From: JADKAV01 sp963769435
GTDB lineage: Bacteria; Actinomycetota; Actinomycetes; S36-B12; UBA10799
Direction: 5' to 3'
Length of the DNA: 64,000 bases
Assembly: GCA_963769435.1 (NCBI GenBank)
Contig: CAVYLN010000002.1
Span: 2,071,152 to 2,135,151, forward strand
In this document: positions 19,235-28,977 of the stretch, in pieces
Numbering within the stretch: the stretch's first letter is position 1
Layout: every line of letters starts with the position of its first letter
The notes under the pieces: model-generated
The model's input: the letters and a program-made list of their open reading frames with translations, nothing else
The model's database searches: none
Told to the model about the DNA's origin: nothing
Program-made: the position numbers and the translations under genes

Positions 19235-19722
19235 CTAGCGCACCCGCCAGGTCCGGCTCCAGGTAGTGGCAGTGGTGTCGGGTCCGTCGGCCCGGATGCG
19301 GACCTGCACGCGGGCCCTGCGCGAATCCTGGGTGCGGACCGTGATGCTGCCATCGTCACGGGTCTTGACCGTGATCGCCTGCTCGGGCACGTTTGGGCCT
19401 GACGGTGATCCGGGTCCGGATGGTCGGGTCCTGCGCGGGATCGGTGGTCACCTTCTGCACCAGCGATCACCTTGCCGGTGCGGGGGATGCGTCTGGCCTG
19501 CTGCTCGCGCGACTGACCGTCGAGGTACGTCGGGATGCGTGATGGTCGCCTGCGGCGTGGGGATCGGCCGCGGACTGAACGACGGCCGGGGGTTCGTCTG
19601 CTCGCGGTCCGGTGCCCGCGGGATCGGCCTGCGGCGGCCACAGCCCCGCCGACGAGCATTCCCATCCCGACGACGACGGCGCTCGCCTGGGCGAGGGTGG
19701 GCCGGGTCTTCCGAAAACTCAT
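19235..19722 (-). pseudogene. Small secreted protein broken by frameshifts
   Basis: The start at 19,722 gives a signal peptide (RPTLAQASAVVVGMGMLVGG). The frame then changes near 19,600-19,640, where a Pro/Ala/Gln-rich stretch continues in another frame. It changes again near 19,390, where a clean frame ends with a beta-rich segment (ITVKTRDDGSITVRTQ ... WSRTWRVR) and a TAG at 19,235. Repaired, it would be a ~160-residue exported protein of unknown function. At least two indels are needed, so it is either an error-rich stretch or a decaying gene. Confidence 0.5.
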
Positions 19723-19946
19723 GGTGCGCCCCTCTCAGGAGGGTCCAGAGGTTACTCCCGTCGGGGGCGTTCGGGTAAGTCCCGGTCGTGCCAGCTGAGA
19801 GGGGGGCGGTGGGCTCTGCGCCAGGTCCGAACACCCGTGGCAGGCTCGCCGAGCCGGAATCGTGCATATCGGACGTTCCCGATCCGGCTGCTGCCTGCGG
19901 CCACCGATCGGTCGTACCGTGGAAGTACCACAAGGGGGTGGTGGCT

Positions 19947-21389
19947 ATGCGTTACGTGGCAGTTGGGGCGTCGTTGATCCTGGTGTGCGGGGGGATGGTC
20001 CCGCTCGCGGCACCAGGTATTGCGGACAGTTCGGCGACGGCCGGTTCTTCGGTGATGCCGTACGACTTCGACGGCGACGGGTACGCCGACATGACCGTCG
20101 GGGTCGTCGGGGAGGACCTGCGCGGCGTGAACGGACGCCGGCGCGGCACAGGTGCTGTACGGATCCAGCACCGGTGTCACGTCCCGCGACCAGATCTGGC
20201 ATCAGGGCACCAAGGGGGTGAAGGGTGCGTTGGAGCGCGGCGACAACTTCGGTTGGTCGCTGGCCTCCAGTGACTTCGACGGCGATGGGTACGCCGATCT
20301 GGCCGTCGGTGTTCCCAACGAGGACATCCGTACGACCAGGAACGCGGGTGCCGTACAAGTGCTGTACGGCAGTGCGGCGGGGCTGACTGCGCGTGATCAG
20401 ATCTGGCATCAGGGCAAGCCCGGAGTTCCGGGCGGCAACCAGAGGGACGACATGTTCGGTGCAACCCTGGCCGCCGGTGACTTCAACGCCGATGGGTACG
20501 CCGACCTCGCGGTCGGACTGCCCTACGACAACAACGGCGCGGTCGTACTGCTGCCCGGTTCCAGCACGGGACTGACCTCGGCCGGCGCGGTCCGGTTGCG
20601 CCAGGGCAAGGCCGGCATGCCCAGCACGCCGAGCGGCTACGAGAACTTCGGTCGGACACTGGCAGTCGGGGACATCGACGGTGACGCGATCGACGACTTG
20701 TTCATCGGTGTGGCCTTCGAGTCCGACAACCTGCCCAGCGACGATGGTGCCGGTTCGGCCGTGCATGTGCTGCGCGGCAGCGCGACCGGGGTGAATCCGA
20801 CCGGCAGTCAGTACATCCTGCCCGCGGACCTCGGACTGCCCGTCGTATTGGCAGATCGGTGACATGACGCTGTCCGACTTCAACGGTGACGGCCGCGACG
20901 ACCTCGTGCTGTCCTCGAACGTGACCACCGGCGACGGTCGCGGTGCTCCACGGCCATACCGACGGGCTGCACCCGGCGGCGCTGACCGCTTCCACGACCC
21001 CGGGTACGGACGCGGTGTGGGCGATCCCGTGGTGGGACGACGACAACGGGCCGAACGTGGCCGTCCGGAGACCTCACCGGGGACGGCAGTCCCGACCTCG
21101 CGGTGGAGATCGACCGAGGGGTTCGGGTGGTCCTCGGGACCGCGACGGGTCTGGGGTTTCGGGAGCCGACTGGGCGGCCGACTTCTTCGAGTGGACCGAT
21201 CTGGCGGTGCAGCCCTTCAGCGGCGGCAGTCACGCATGGCTGGCTGTGAACACACACAACGACGTGGCCGTCTCGCGCGGTGCCACCGACGGGACCTCCG
21301 GCCCGGTCGAGGTGTGGAGCCAGGACAGCCCCGGCATCAAGGGCGGCAAGGAACGCGGCGACATGTTCGGGCAACCCATCGGTCACTGA
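19947..21389 (+). CDS. Secreted FG-GAP repeat protein (several frameshifts)
   Basis: The ATG at 19,947 follows AAGGGGGTGG. A signal peptide (VAVGASLILVCGGMVPLAA) leads into FG-GAP/integrin-alpha-like propeller blades with calcium-binding loops such as DFDGDGYADLAVG, DFNADGYADLAVG and DIDGDAIDDLFIG. The frame changes near 20,140, 20,855, 20,940, 21,065 and 21,170, and each new frame continues the same repeat pattern, so one ~480-residue protein is likely. FG-GAP propellers bind ligands or hold calcium at the cell surface. It is probably exported and wall-associated; the partner is unknown. Confidence 0.75.
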
Positions 21390-21530
21390 ACGCCGACGCC
21401 GGCGCCAACCCATACCCGGGCGAATGCGCCCATAGCGGCCGTCGGTGGCGCGTCGACGGTGGTCCGAAAGGCCGGTGTCCGCGTCGCCATTGGCGGGGTT
21501 AGGGTCGGTGAACCTGGGAAGGGACACTTC

Positions 21531-23105
21531 ATGGACCGACGTTCCGCATTCGTTGTCACCTCGACCGCACTGCTGGTGGTGGCCTTCCCGGCCGCCGCCA
21601 GCGCCGACCCGGGCGGTCAGGGCAAGGGCAAGCCGGTTGCGGGTGCCCGCACGCTCGGCGACCCGTTGCTGCCCCAGGTCGGCAACGGCGGGTACGACGT
21701 GGACCACTACCGGATCTACCTCGACTACGACCCCGACGCGAACACCTTCAACTCCGCGAGGACCACGATCCGCGCCACCGCCGACCGCAAGCTCAAGGAG
21801 TTCAGCCTGGACTTCCAGGGTCTGCCCGTGTCGAGCGTGAAGGTCGACGGCCGCGCGGCCGGCTTCGAACAGGTCGACGCGACACCGGTTCTGAGCAGCA
21901 ACCCGGCGGTGACCCAGCCGATGAAACTGGTCGTCACCCCGCATCCGTCGAGCTGGCCGAAGGCCGGCCGCCACTTCACCGTCGAGGTGAACTACTCCGG
22001 GACCCCCGAGCCCATCACGGATGCCGACGAGTCGATCGAGGGCTGGATCCGCGCATGCTTCCCGCTGGCCACACCGCAGACCTGCGACGGGTCCTTCGTG
22101 GTCAACGAGCCGATCGGCGCACAGAGCTGGTTCCCGTCGAACAACTACCCGTCCGACAAGGCCACGTTCGACACCCGCATCCGCGTCCCCGCCGGCAAGA
22201 CCGCCCTGGGCACCGGTGAGAGTGTGAGCACCACGGACAACGGCGACGGCACGTTCACCTGGCGCTGGCGTGAGGACGACCCGACGGCCACGTACCTCAC
22301 CACCGCCACCGTGGGCGACTTCAACTACGTCGTGGACTCCATGACCGAGACCTCCACCGGCCGCACCCTGCCGGTCTACAACGCGGTGGACAGTACCGCC
22401 ACCGCCGCCCAGGCCCTCGCGATCCAGACCTCGCTCAACCAGGCCCCCGGGCAGTTGAACTTCCTCAGCGACCTGTACGGCCCGTACCCGTTCGACTCGA
22501 CCGGCGCCGTGGCCGACCGGGCGGCGGGAGTGGGTTACGCCCTGGAGGTGCAGGGCAAGCCGCACTACGCCGGTGGCTTCAGCAGCGGCAACCCGTCGAT
22601 CAACATCGGGACCCAGTTGCACGAGATCTCCCACCAGTGGTTCGGCAACAGCGCGACGCTGCAGACCTGGGCCGACATCTGGTTCAACGAGGGCTGGGCG
22701 AACTGGAGCCAGTGGTACTGGAGCGCCCAGGTGCAGGGCGGCACGGACCCGGCCGTGCGGTTCGACACCCTCTACGCGAACACTCCGGCGGAGGACTGGG
22801 AGATCGCCCCCGCGATCCTCGACGGCGACCCGGCGAACCTGTTCGCGTTCTTCCCCACGTACCAGCGCGGGGCGATGACCCTGCAGGGCTACCGCGAGAT
22901 CGTCGGGGACCCGAAGTTCTTCGGGCTGTCACGCAAGCTCGTCGCCAAATACGAGCACGGCAACATCAGCACCCAGCAGTTCATCGCGGAGGCGAAGAAG
23001 GCCAGCGGGTTCAAGGGCGCCAAACTGGCGCTGCTGGACCAGTACTTCCAGCAGTGGCTGTACGGCGAGACCAAGCCGACCATCCTGCCGGAGGACTTCG
23101 CCTAG
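21531..23105 (+). CDS. Secreted M1-family metallopeptidase
   Basis: 524 residues from the ATG at 21,531 (GGGAAGGGA upstream). It has a signal peptide (residues 1-25, AAASA/D cleavage) and the aminopeptidase N-like beta domain. The zinc site is HEISHQW (His364, Glu365, His368) with the third ligand Glu387 in NEGWA, the exact 18-residue spacing of M1 peptidases. Instead of GAMEN it has YALEVQGK, as in other secreted bacterial M1 enzymes. The C-terminal helical domain is short. It likely trims peptides outside the cell for nutrition. Confidence 0.93.
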   Translation: MDRRSAFVVTSTALLVVAFPAAASADPGGQGKGKPVAGARTLGDPLLPQVGNGGYDVDHYRIYLDYDPDANTFNSARTTIRATADRKLKEFSLDFQGLPVSSVKVDGRAAGFEQVDATPVLSSNPAVTQPMKLVVTPHPSSWPKAGRHFTVEVNYSGTPEPITDADESIEGWIRACFPLATPQTCDGSFVVNEPIGAQSWFPSNNYPSDKATFDTRIRVPAGKTALGTGESVSTTDNGDGTFTWRWREDDPTATYLTTATVGDFNYVVDSMTETSTGRTLPVYNAVDSTATAAQALAIQTSLNQAPGQLNFLSDLYGPYPFDSTGAVADRAAGVGYALEVQGKPHYAGGFSSGNPSINIGTQLHEISHQWFGNSATLQTWADIWFNEGWANWSQWYWSAQVQGGTDPAVRFDTLYANTPAEDWEIAPAILDGDPANLFAFFPTYQRGAMTLQGYREIVGDPKFFGLSRKLVAKYEHGNISTQQFIAEAKKASGFKGAKLALLDQYFQQWLYGETKPTILPEDFA

Positions 23106-23156
23106 CGCGCTGACGTCACCGCGGGCGTGGGAGGTCACGGCCCGGGCGCCGAGGCC

Positions 23157-23966
23157 CTAGAGCCCGAGCGGTCCGCGGGCGAGCCGTTCGAACACTCGGT
23201 GGGGAAGCAGCCGTTTGACGAAGGTGCCGAGGCGCTCGTCCGTCTTTCCCACGGTCAGCCGGCGGGCAGGGGTTCCGACGGTCAGCACCTTCTCGACTGC
23301 TGCCGCCACCTGCTCCACCGGGATCCCGTTGCGCTCGTCGTGTTCCATGGTCGAGATCGCCTTGTCGCTGGCTGCGGCGTAGGGACTGTCCGGGTGCGGG
23401 TCGCTGCGCCGCCGGTTGTCGGTGAAGTCGCTGACGGCATTGCCGGGTTCCACCAGAGTGACGGTGATCCCGAACGGCGCGACCTCGTAGGCCAGCGCCT
23501 CACCGAAACCCTCGAGGGCGTACTTGCTCGCTGAGTAGTAGGCCTGGAACGGCAGCCCGATCAGGCCGCCCAGCGAGCCGATCAGCACGACCCGTCCGCC
23601 TCCCGATTCCCGCATGTGCGGCAGCACTTCGCGCACCACCCGGACCGTCCCCCAGAAGTTCGTCTCGAGTTGTGCGCGGGCTTGCTCCAGAGGGGTGGTC
23701 TCCGCCGGGCCGGACAACCCCCAGCCCGCAGCGGTGACCACCGCGTCGATCCGCCCGTGCCGGGCCACGACCTCCTGGACCCCCGTGGCGACCGACTCGT
23801 CGTCGTCGACATCCATGACCAGCGACTGCCAGGCAACGGCCTGCGGCGTGCGCCGGCTCGCGCCCACCACGGTCCAGCCCCGGCGCGCGAGGCGGTCGGC
23901 GCTCGCACGGCCGATCCCGGCCGACGCCCCGGTCACCAGGCAGACCCTGTCCTCCACGGCTTTCAC
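23157..23966 (-). CDS. Short-chain dehydrogenase/reductase
   Basis: 269 residues from a GTG at 23,966 chosen because the Rossmann motif TGASAGIG begins 10 residues later; the longer frame has no family support. It has NAAG-type AAGWG, catalytic serine in LIGSLGG, and YSASK. The C-terminus (SDKAISTMEHDERNGIPVEQVA ... RLLPHRVFERL) matches the oxidoreductase group that includes hydroxysteroid-like SDRs. Convergent with the M1 peptidase; no operon partner. Confidence 0.87.
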   Translation of the reverse strand: MKAVEDRVCLVTGASAGIGRASADRLARRGWTVVGASRRTPQAVAWQSLVMDVDDDESVATGVQEVVARHGRIDAVVTAAGWGLSGPAETTPLEQARAQLETNFWGTVRVVREVLPHMRESGGGRVVLIGSLGGLIGLPFQAYYSASKYALEGFGEALAYEVAPFGITVTLVEPGNAVSDFTDNRRRSDPHPDSPYAAASDKAISTMEHDERNGIPVEQVAAAVEKVLTVGTPARRLTVGKTDERLGTFVKRLLPHRVFERLARGPLGL

Positions 23967-24227
23967 CCTAGTTCCGGGCGTCGCCGGCCAGCCGTTCCTG
24001 CAGCCCGCGGGGTTTCCGGCGACCCGCGACCGCGGGCAGGCCCGTCGGCCGGTCACCTCGAGGCTGTGTCCGGTTTTGCATGATGATCAACGGCGCCGCA
24101 TCCGACACGCCGTGGCTAGGCCTCTCCCAGCGGCGTGTCGGGAAAGTCATCCTGCAGAAACGGTCACGGGGGTGTGGGCTCCGCGCAAGGGGGCCGGCGA
24201 ATCGGCCCGATCTGCCACTCTCGGTGC

Positions 24228-24536
24228 ATGGAGCACACCTTCACCGCCGAACTGTGGCTGTGGGATGCACGACGGGCGGACACCTGGACGTTCGTCACCG
24301 TGCCGCCGGAGGTCACCGCCGCCATCGAGGACGACGCGGACTCCCTCGGGCCGCGCGGTGGCTTCGGTTCGGTGAAGGTGCAGGTGCGCGTGGGCGCGAC
24401 GATGTGGCGCACGTCGGTGTTCCCGGATGCGGAGTCGGGCTGCTTCGTGCTGCCGGTGAAACGTGCGGTACGGGACGCGCATGGAGTAGGGCCCGGCGAC
24501 GAACTGACGGTGGCCCTGGAGGTCGTGACGGGCTGA
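24228..24536 (+). CDS. DUF1905 domain protein
   Basis: 102 residues from the ATG at 24,228. The whole protein is one small beta-barrel DUF1905 domain: the AELWLWDA start, FVTVPPEVTAAI, then RGGFGSVKVQVRVGATMWRTSVFP and GPGDELTVALEVV. It is usually found alone or fused to a DUF5655/YdeI-like OmdA domain; here it stands alone. Biochemical role unknown. It converges on the glyoxalase gene 11 bases away. Confidence 0.85.
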   Translation: MEHTFTAELWLWDARRADTWTFVTVPPEVTAAIEDDADSLGPRGGFGSVKVQVRVGATMWRTSVFPDAESGCFVLPVKRAVRDAHGVGPGDELTVALEVVTG

Positions 24537-24547
24537 CCCGGAGCGAC

Positions 24548-24931
24548 CTACTCCGGCCGGGTTCCCACGTTGATGATGTTCCCGTCGGGGTCGCTGAACC
24601 ACGCCATGCGCAACCCCTCCATCGTTGCCACGCCGTTGTCCCACTCGATCCCCTCCATCTCGAAGGTGTCGAATGCGACCCCGGCCTCATGCAAGGTCTT
24701 GATCTCGGCGTCGAACTCCTCGTCCGAAACCTCGAACGACATCGCGGTGGCGCGGTTCGTGCCCGCGAAGCCAGACTGGTAGACGAAGAAGGAGGTGTCC
24801 CCGGATTTGTAGAACACCCCATTGGCCATCGGTTCACCCGGCGCGAAGCCGAGCACCCCCTCGTAGAAGGCCCGCGATCGCTCGGGATCGGCGGTGGGCA
24901 AAGTGGTGGTAGGGGTGTGATCGGACAACAT
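24548..24931 (-). CDS. VOC/glyoxalase-family protein
   Basis: 127 residues from the ATG at 24,931 (GGAGGT upstream). Two beta-alpha-beta-beta-beta units of the vicinal oxygen chelate fold can be followed: TLPTADPERSRAFYEGVLGF, then FEVSDEEFDAEIKTLHEAG and FSDPDGNIINVG. Members include metal-dependent dioxygenases, glyoxalases and antibiotic-binding proteins. With no operon context the ligand cannot be given. Confidence 0.88.
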   Translation of the reverse strand: MLSDHTPTTTLPTADPERSRAFYEGVLGFAPGEPMANGVFYKSGDTSFFVYQSGFAGTNRATAMSFEVSDEEFDAEIKTLHEAGVAFDTFEMEGIEWDNGVATMEGLRMAWFSDPDGNIINVGTRPE

Positions 24932-25144
24932 CGAGACCTCCGACGCTAACCGGGCCGGTCGACCCGGCGCCCGGCCACCGTAGGCACGACTCGGTCTGAA
25001 TCGACAGGGTCCGTTCGGACATTTCGGCTGGGTCGGTCGTGCCGGTGCGCCGGTCGATCGGCACAGCGGCGCCAGCCGCGGGGAATGGGCCCGTGACCTG
25101 ATCGCACCGGGCACCGCCGCCGGGGGCGCGGCGACCCATGGTGG

Positions 25145-25161
25145 GTTGTTGATCAACGGTC
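25145..25161. repeat. 17-bp direct repeat, left copy
   Basis: GTTGTTGATCAACGGTC occurs exactly here and at 26,782-26,798, so the two copies bracket the propeller gene. The inner GTTGATCAAC is a palindrome. It could be a duplicated promoter segment or a target-site scar of a segmental duplication. Confidence 0.6.
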
Positions 25162-25190
25162 TAGACTCCCGGCATCGAGAGGGAGTTCTC

Positions 25191-26759
25191 ATGATCAGGA
25201 TTTCGCGTATGGCGGCAGTTGCTGCGGCGGGTGTGGTGGCGGTGCAAACGCTGGTGGCCCCGGCCCAGGCGGCGACGGTGCCGGGGGTGATCACGGAGTT
25301 CCCGATCCCGACGGCCGGCAGTTTCCCGCCTGGGATCGCGGCGGGTCCGGACGGGAACCTGTGGTTCACCCAGGGAAACATCGTCAACAAGATTGGGCGG
25401 ATCACGCCCGCGGGGGTGATCACGGAGTTCCCGACGCCGACGCCGAGCAGCCAGCCGAACGGGATCGCGGCGGGTCCGGACGGGAACCTGTGGTTCACCG
25501 AGTTGGTCGGCAACAAGATCGGGCGGATCACGCCTTCGGGGGTGTTCACGGAGTTCCCGATCCCGACGGCGGGTAGCCAGCCGTCCGGTATCGCGGTGGG
25601 TCCGGACGGGAACCTGTGGTTCACCGAGCGGATCGGCAACAAGATCGGTCGGATCACGCCCTCGGGTGTGTTCACGGAGTTCCCGATCCCAACGGCGAGT
25701 AGTTCCTCCCGAGGTATCGCGGCGGGCCCGGACGGGAACCTGTGGTTCACCGAGACTGTCGGGAACAAGGTCGGTCGGATCACGCCGTCGGGGGTCATCA
25801 CGGAGTTCGTGGTGCCGACGGCAAGCAGTTCCCCGAATGGGATCGCGGCGGGTCCGGACGGGAACCTGTGGTTCACCGAGTTGGTCGGCAACAAGATCGG
25901 GCGGATCACCCCGTCCGGGGTGATCACCGAATTCCCAGTGCCGACGGCGAGTAGTTTCCCGGCTGGGATCGCGGCGGGCCCGGACGGGAATCTGTGGTTC
26001 ACCGAATTCGACGGTCAGCGGATCGGGCGGATCACCCCGTCGGGCGCGATCACGGAGTTCACGGTGCAGTCAAGCAGTTCCCCGAGCGGCATCGCGGCGG
26101 GTCCGGACGGGAACCTGTGGTTCACCGGGGCCAACGGCAACTCGATCGGGCGGATCACGTCGGGGATGTCGCCTGCGGATCGGCGGCCGGTGTTGTCGGG
26201 GTCGGGACAGGTGGGTCTGCCGTTGGTGTGTGCGGCGGATGTGTGGGGCTTCGGGTTCCCGGCGACGGTGAGTTGGCAGCGGGCCGGGACGACGATCCCA
26301 GGGGAGTCCGGGATCGTTTACACGCCGACCGCGGCGGATGTGGGCAGTGCGGTGACGTGTTCGTCGCGGGGTGCGCCGGCGGCGGTGCTGGCCACGATGA
26401 CGGCGGTGAGCAACCCGATCACGGTGGTGGCGCAGGTCACCGGTCCGCCGGGCCAGAACGGGACCAACGGCACGAACGGTCAGGACGGTGTGGTGGTGTT
26501 GTCGGCGGTGTTCGCGCCGGGAACGGTGTCGGCGAAGGTCGGCAAGAAGTTGTCGGTGAAGTACGGGGTGACGAATGCGGCGCCGTTGACGTTCACGCTG
26601 AAGGGCAAGAAGTCCGCCACCCGCAACGTGTCGGCGAAGGCCGGGACGAACACGTTGAAGTGGAAGTTGCCGAAGAAGCTCAAGGCCGGCAAGTACACGT
26701 TGCGGCTCAGTTTCCAGGGCACGGTCAAGGCCACGACGAAGGTGAAGCTCAAGAAGTAG
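25191..26759 (+). CDS. Secreted streptogramin-lyase-like beta-propeller, Ig-like and collagen-like segments
   Basis: 522 residues from the ATG at 25,191 (GAGAGGGAG upstream). After a signal peptide (1-28) come seven or eight ~43-residue blades built on GIAAGPDGNLWFTE and NKIGRITPSGVITEF, the repeat of Vgb (virginiamycin B lyase)-like propellers. Next are an Ig-like domain with two cysteines (LVCAAD ... VTCSSRG), a short Gly-X-Y linker (GPPGQNGTNGTNGQDG), and a lysine-rich beta domain ending TKVKLKK. The protein contains no histidine, so it cannot use the His-based lyase chemistry of Vgb; an antibiotic-resistance label would be wrong. It is probably a surface binding protein. A paralogue lies at 42,027-43,610. 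Confidence 0.85.
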   Translation: MIRISRMAAVAAAGVVAVQTLVAPAQAATVPGVITEFPIPTAGSFPPGIAAGPDGNLWFTQGNIVNKIGRITPAGVITEFPTPTPSSQPNGIAAGPDGNLWFTELVGNKIGRITPSGVFTEFPIPTAGSQPSGIAVGPDGNLWFTERIGNKIGRITPSGVFTEFPIPTASSSSRGIAAGPDGNLWFTETVGNKVGRITPSGVITEFVVPTASSSPNGIAAGPDGNLWFTELVGNKIGRITPSGVITEFPVPTASSFPAGIAAGPDGNLWFTEFDGQRIGRITPSGAITEFTVQSSSSPSGIAAGPDGNLWFTGANGNSIGRITSGMSPADRRPVLSGSGQVGLPLVCAADVWGFGFPATVSWQRAGTTIPGESGIVYTPTAADVGSAVTCSSRGAPAAVLATMTAVSNPITVVAQVTGPPGQNGTNGTNGQDGVVVLSAVFAPGTVSAKVGKKLSVKYGVTNAAPLTFTLKGKKSATRNVSAKAGTNTLKWKLPKKLKAGKYTLRLSFQGTVKATTKVKLKK

Positions 26760-26781
26760 CAGGGGCGCGAAACCGTGGTGC

Positions 26782-26915
26782 GTTGTTGATCAACGGTCCC
26801 GGGGATGTCGCCATCGGTTCGTCGCGGCGGGATCCGGCAGGCGGGTCTGCCGGCGTGTGGGGTTTCGGGTTGCCGGCGACAGTGAGTGGGCAGCGGGCCG
26901 GGTTGGGTGTGGTGA
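26782..26915 (+). pseudogene. Decayed fragment of the propeller gene, with its leader repeat
   Basis: It starts with the 17-bp repeat found upstream of the intact gene (26,782-26,798). It then follows, with small deletions, the DNA of the Ig-like part at about 26,160-26,290 (matching GGGATGTCGCC, GGTCTGCCG, GTGTGGGG and CGGCGACAGTGAGTGG). No open frame covers it. It looks like a remnant of a third propeller gene or of unequal recombination. Confidence 0.6.
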
Positions 26916-27072
26916 TTGTGCCGCTTCTGTGCGGTGGTGTGACTTGGTGCCCGTAGTCGTGGCCAGTGCCGTCGAGGCGATCCCCGGCGCGAGCGCCATC
27001 GAGTAGGAAGCATGCGAGGCCGCGATGAGTTCCCGGCTCGTCCGCGATCTGCTGGAATTCGCGCCGGCCTGA

Positions 27073-27354
27073 TCAGGCCTCGACCGTCACGCCCCGCCAG
27101 AAGGCCACGTGGTCGGCGATCTGCGACGCAGCCTCCTTCGGTTCTGGGTAGACCCACGCCGCATCCTCGTTGGTTCGGCCGTCGACGGTGATCGAGAGGT
27201 AGGACGCGGTCCCCTTCCACGGGCACACCGTGTGGGTGTCGCTGTCGCTGAAGTACTCGCGGTTCAACGAGTCCGGCGGGAAGTAGTGGTTACCCTCCAC
27301 CACGACCGTCTCGTCTGACTTGGCCAACACCACACCGTTCCACACCGCGCGCAT
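27073..27354 (-). CDS. DUF427 domain protein
   Basis: 93 residues from the ATG at 27,354, preceded by GAGAGGAGAA; the longer frame lacks family support. It is a single DUF427 domain: MRAVWNGVVLAKSDETVVVEG, NHYFPPDSL, then CPWKGTASYLSI and WVYPEPKEAA. These small proteins are common in actinobacteria and of unknown biochemistry. No operon partner. Confidence 0.9.
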   Translation of the reverse strand: MRAVWNGVVLAKSDETVVVEGNHYFPPDSLNREYFSDSDTHTVCPWKGTASYLSITVDGRTNEDAAWVYPEPKEAASQIADHVAFWRGVTVEA

Positions 27355-27629
27355 GGATTCTCCTCTCGTCGTTTCCATCGTCGCGGCTGCCGGGTTTCCC
27401 GCAACCGCAGCGTTCTCGGGGGTTGAGTGTCGCCCGGTTACGGGTTCGCGTACTTCGAGTTCGACGCGCACCCGTCAACCGCGCTTCCGGCGTCGCGGCG
27501 TCGGGCGACCCGTGCCACCGCGCAGCCCCTTCCCTCGAACGAGTGACGTCGCGGTCGGGGATACTCGTGACCGGTCTTCGGCCAGGTGACCGTCCTACCC
27601 TGGAAGGGCGTCCACACGGGAGGTCCAAC

Positions 27630-28784
27630 ATGGAGGACGACGCCGTGGCCTGCAGCGAGTGCGGGCAGGCCATACAAGACACCGACAAGTTCTGCCCCGA
27701 GTGCGGGCACAAGGTCGAAGTGGTCGAACTGGTCGAGGAGCCACCACCGGACCAGACCGAGGTCCTCGAGCCTGCGAAACCACCGCGCCGCAAACGGCGG
27801 GGCCTTGTCATCGGCGGGGTCGCCGCGATCGGTCTCATCCTCGCGGGTGCCGCGTGGTGGGGATTCACCCAGAACAGTGCGGCCAAGGACCAGTACAACG
27901 CCTCGGGCCCGGTGCTCATGTCCTCGCTGGACGACATGTCGGCGGCTCAGTCCACCGAAGTGGTGCAGGAGGTCGCCGGCGGCGCGCAGAACGAGTTGAC
28001 CACGATCACCGCGACCATCGACGAAGACCCCGGCGCGAAGGGCGCTGACCGCCTGACCACTCTTCGCGACGCGTTCGCGGCGCTGGCCGCACTGCAGGCC
28101 TACGAGGAGACGAACACGCAGGTGTGGACCGACAACCGTGAGGAACTCGTGGACAGCCTGGACACTCTGACCACCTACGGTGGTGACATGCAGCCCGCCG
28201 CGGCTGAGGGCCAAGACGCGGTACGCACGCTCGACGACCTCACCCGCCGCGTGGACAAGGCGATGGCCCGCTACCGCAAGCAGGTCAAGAAGGTCAAAGC
28301 CGCGGCGAAGTCGCAACGCCAGGACGTGCGGGCGTACCACGCGCAGATGGAGTCGCTGATCGATCGGTACACAGCTCTGCGCAACGACACCGGCGCCTAC
28401 GTGGATACCATGTACGACCGGGACCTCTACATGTACGAGGTCATCGACTACTTCGCGCAGGCCGGTACCGACCGCCGCGAGATCTCCAACCAGATGGCCG
28501 CTCTGAAGCCACCGAGTGACATGCGCGGGGTGCACGCCCGCATCGTGACGGTGATCGGTGACGGCGCGGACGCCATCAACTCCGCGGTCGCCGCGCTGGA
28601 GGACGCGGAGTGCTACTACGGCGAGTGCTACTTCGAGTTCGACGCGCAGTGGGAGCAGTTCCAGACCGAGTCCGACCGCATCACCGCGCGCTACGGCCAG
28701 GCCTACGACGCGTGGCAGGCCGCGATCGCCAAGGCTCAGAAGAAGGCCAAGGGCGCAGACCTGCCGGAGCGCCCGGACCTGTAG
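27630..28784 (+). CDS. Zinc-ribbon membrane protein with extracytoplasmic coiled coil
   Basis: 384 residues from the ATG at 27,630 (GGGAGGTCC upstream). An N-terminal zinc ribbon CSECGQ...CPECGHK (residues 8-27) is followed by an acidic linker and one membrane helix (GLVIGGVAAIGLILAGAAWWG). A long helical domain rich in Ala/Asp/Gln (about 85-375) probably forms a coiled coil outside the membrane. CYYGECYF near the C-terminus could give a disulfide. The type (cytoplasmic ribbon, one helix, outer stalk) is common in actinobacterial envelope sensors, but no function is known. Confidence 0.75.
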   Translation: MEDDAVACSECGQAIQDTDKFCPECGHKVEVVELVEEPPPDQTEVLEPAKPPRRKRRGLVIGGVAAIGLILAGAAWWGFTQNSAAKDQYNASGPVLMSSLDDMSAAQSTEVVQEVAGGAQNELTTITATIDEDPGAKGADRLTTLRDAFAALAALQAYEETNTQVWTDNREELVDSLDTLTTYGGDMQPAAAEGQDAVRTLDDLTRRVDKAMARYRKQVKKVKAAAKSQRQDVRAYHAQMESLIDRYTALRNDTGAYVDTMYDRDLYMYEVIDYFAQAGTDRREISNQMAALKPPSDMRGVHARIVTVIGDGADAINSAVAALEDAECYYGECYFEFDAQWEQFQTESDRITARYGQAYDAWQAAIAKAQKKAKGADLPERPDL

Positions 28785-28851
28785 TCGGCGGAACCGGGCC
28801 CGGTCGAGTTGGTCCAACGGCGCGGCGGGGTCGCGAGGTGTGGCCGAGCGC

Positions 28852-28898
28852 CTTTCGGTGAAGAAGTGACACGTGAGGTGTCGAATCTTCACCAGAAG
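28852..28898. repeat. Dispersed 47-bp palindromic repeat, copy A
   Basis: It starts CTTTCGGTGA and ends TCACCAGAAG, so the outer stem pairs except for one base. The inner stem is GACA...TGTC around CGTGAGG. It follows the zinc-ribbon gene by 67 bases on its downstream side. It may work as a terminator or be a REP-like mobile element. Confidence 0.75.
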
Positions 28899-28977
28899 GC
28901 GATCGGTTGTCCGTCCGCTGACCTGTCGCCGGATGCAGCGTGCTGATCAAGCCTGCGTCTGTGGCATCGTCGGGTGC

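Noticed and set aside
24548..26002. Minus-strand frame repeating SVNHRFPSGPAAIP over the propeller gene
   Set aside because: It is the antisense reading of the tandem blade DNA. The plus strand has a signal peptide and the known repeat. Only the VOC part (24,548-24,931) of this frame is real.
25315..26150. CRISPR-like array from regularly spaced similar units
   Set aside because: The units are coding propeller blades of ~130 bases in one reading frame with variable but in-frame changes; no short identical repeats with unique spacers.
25191..26759. Virginiamycin B lyase (antibiotic resistance)
   Set aside because: The repeats are similar, but the protein has no histidine and extra surface domains, so lyase function is not supported.
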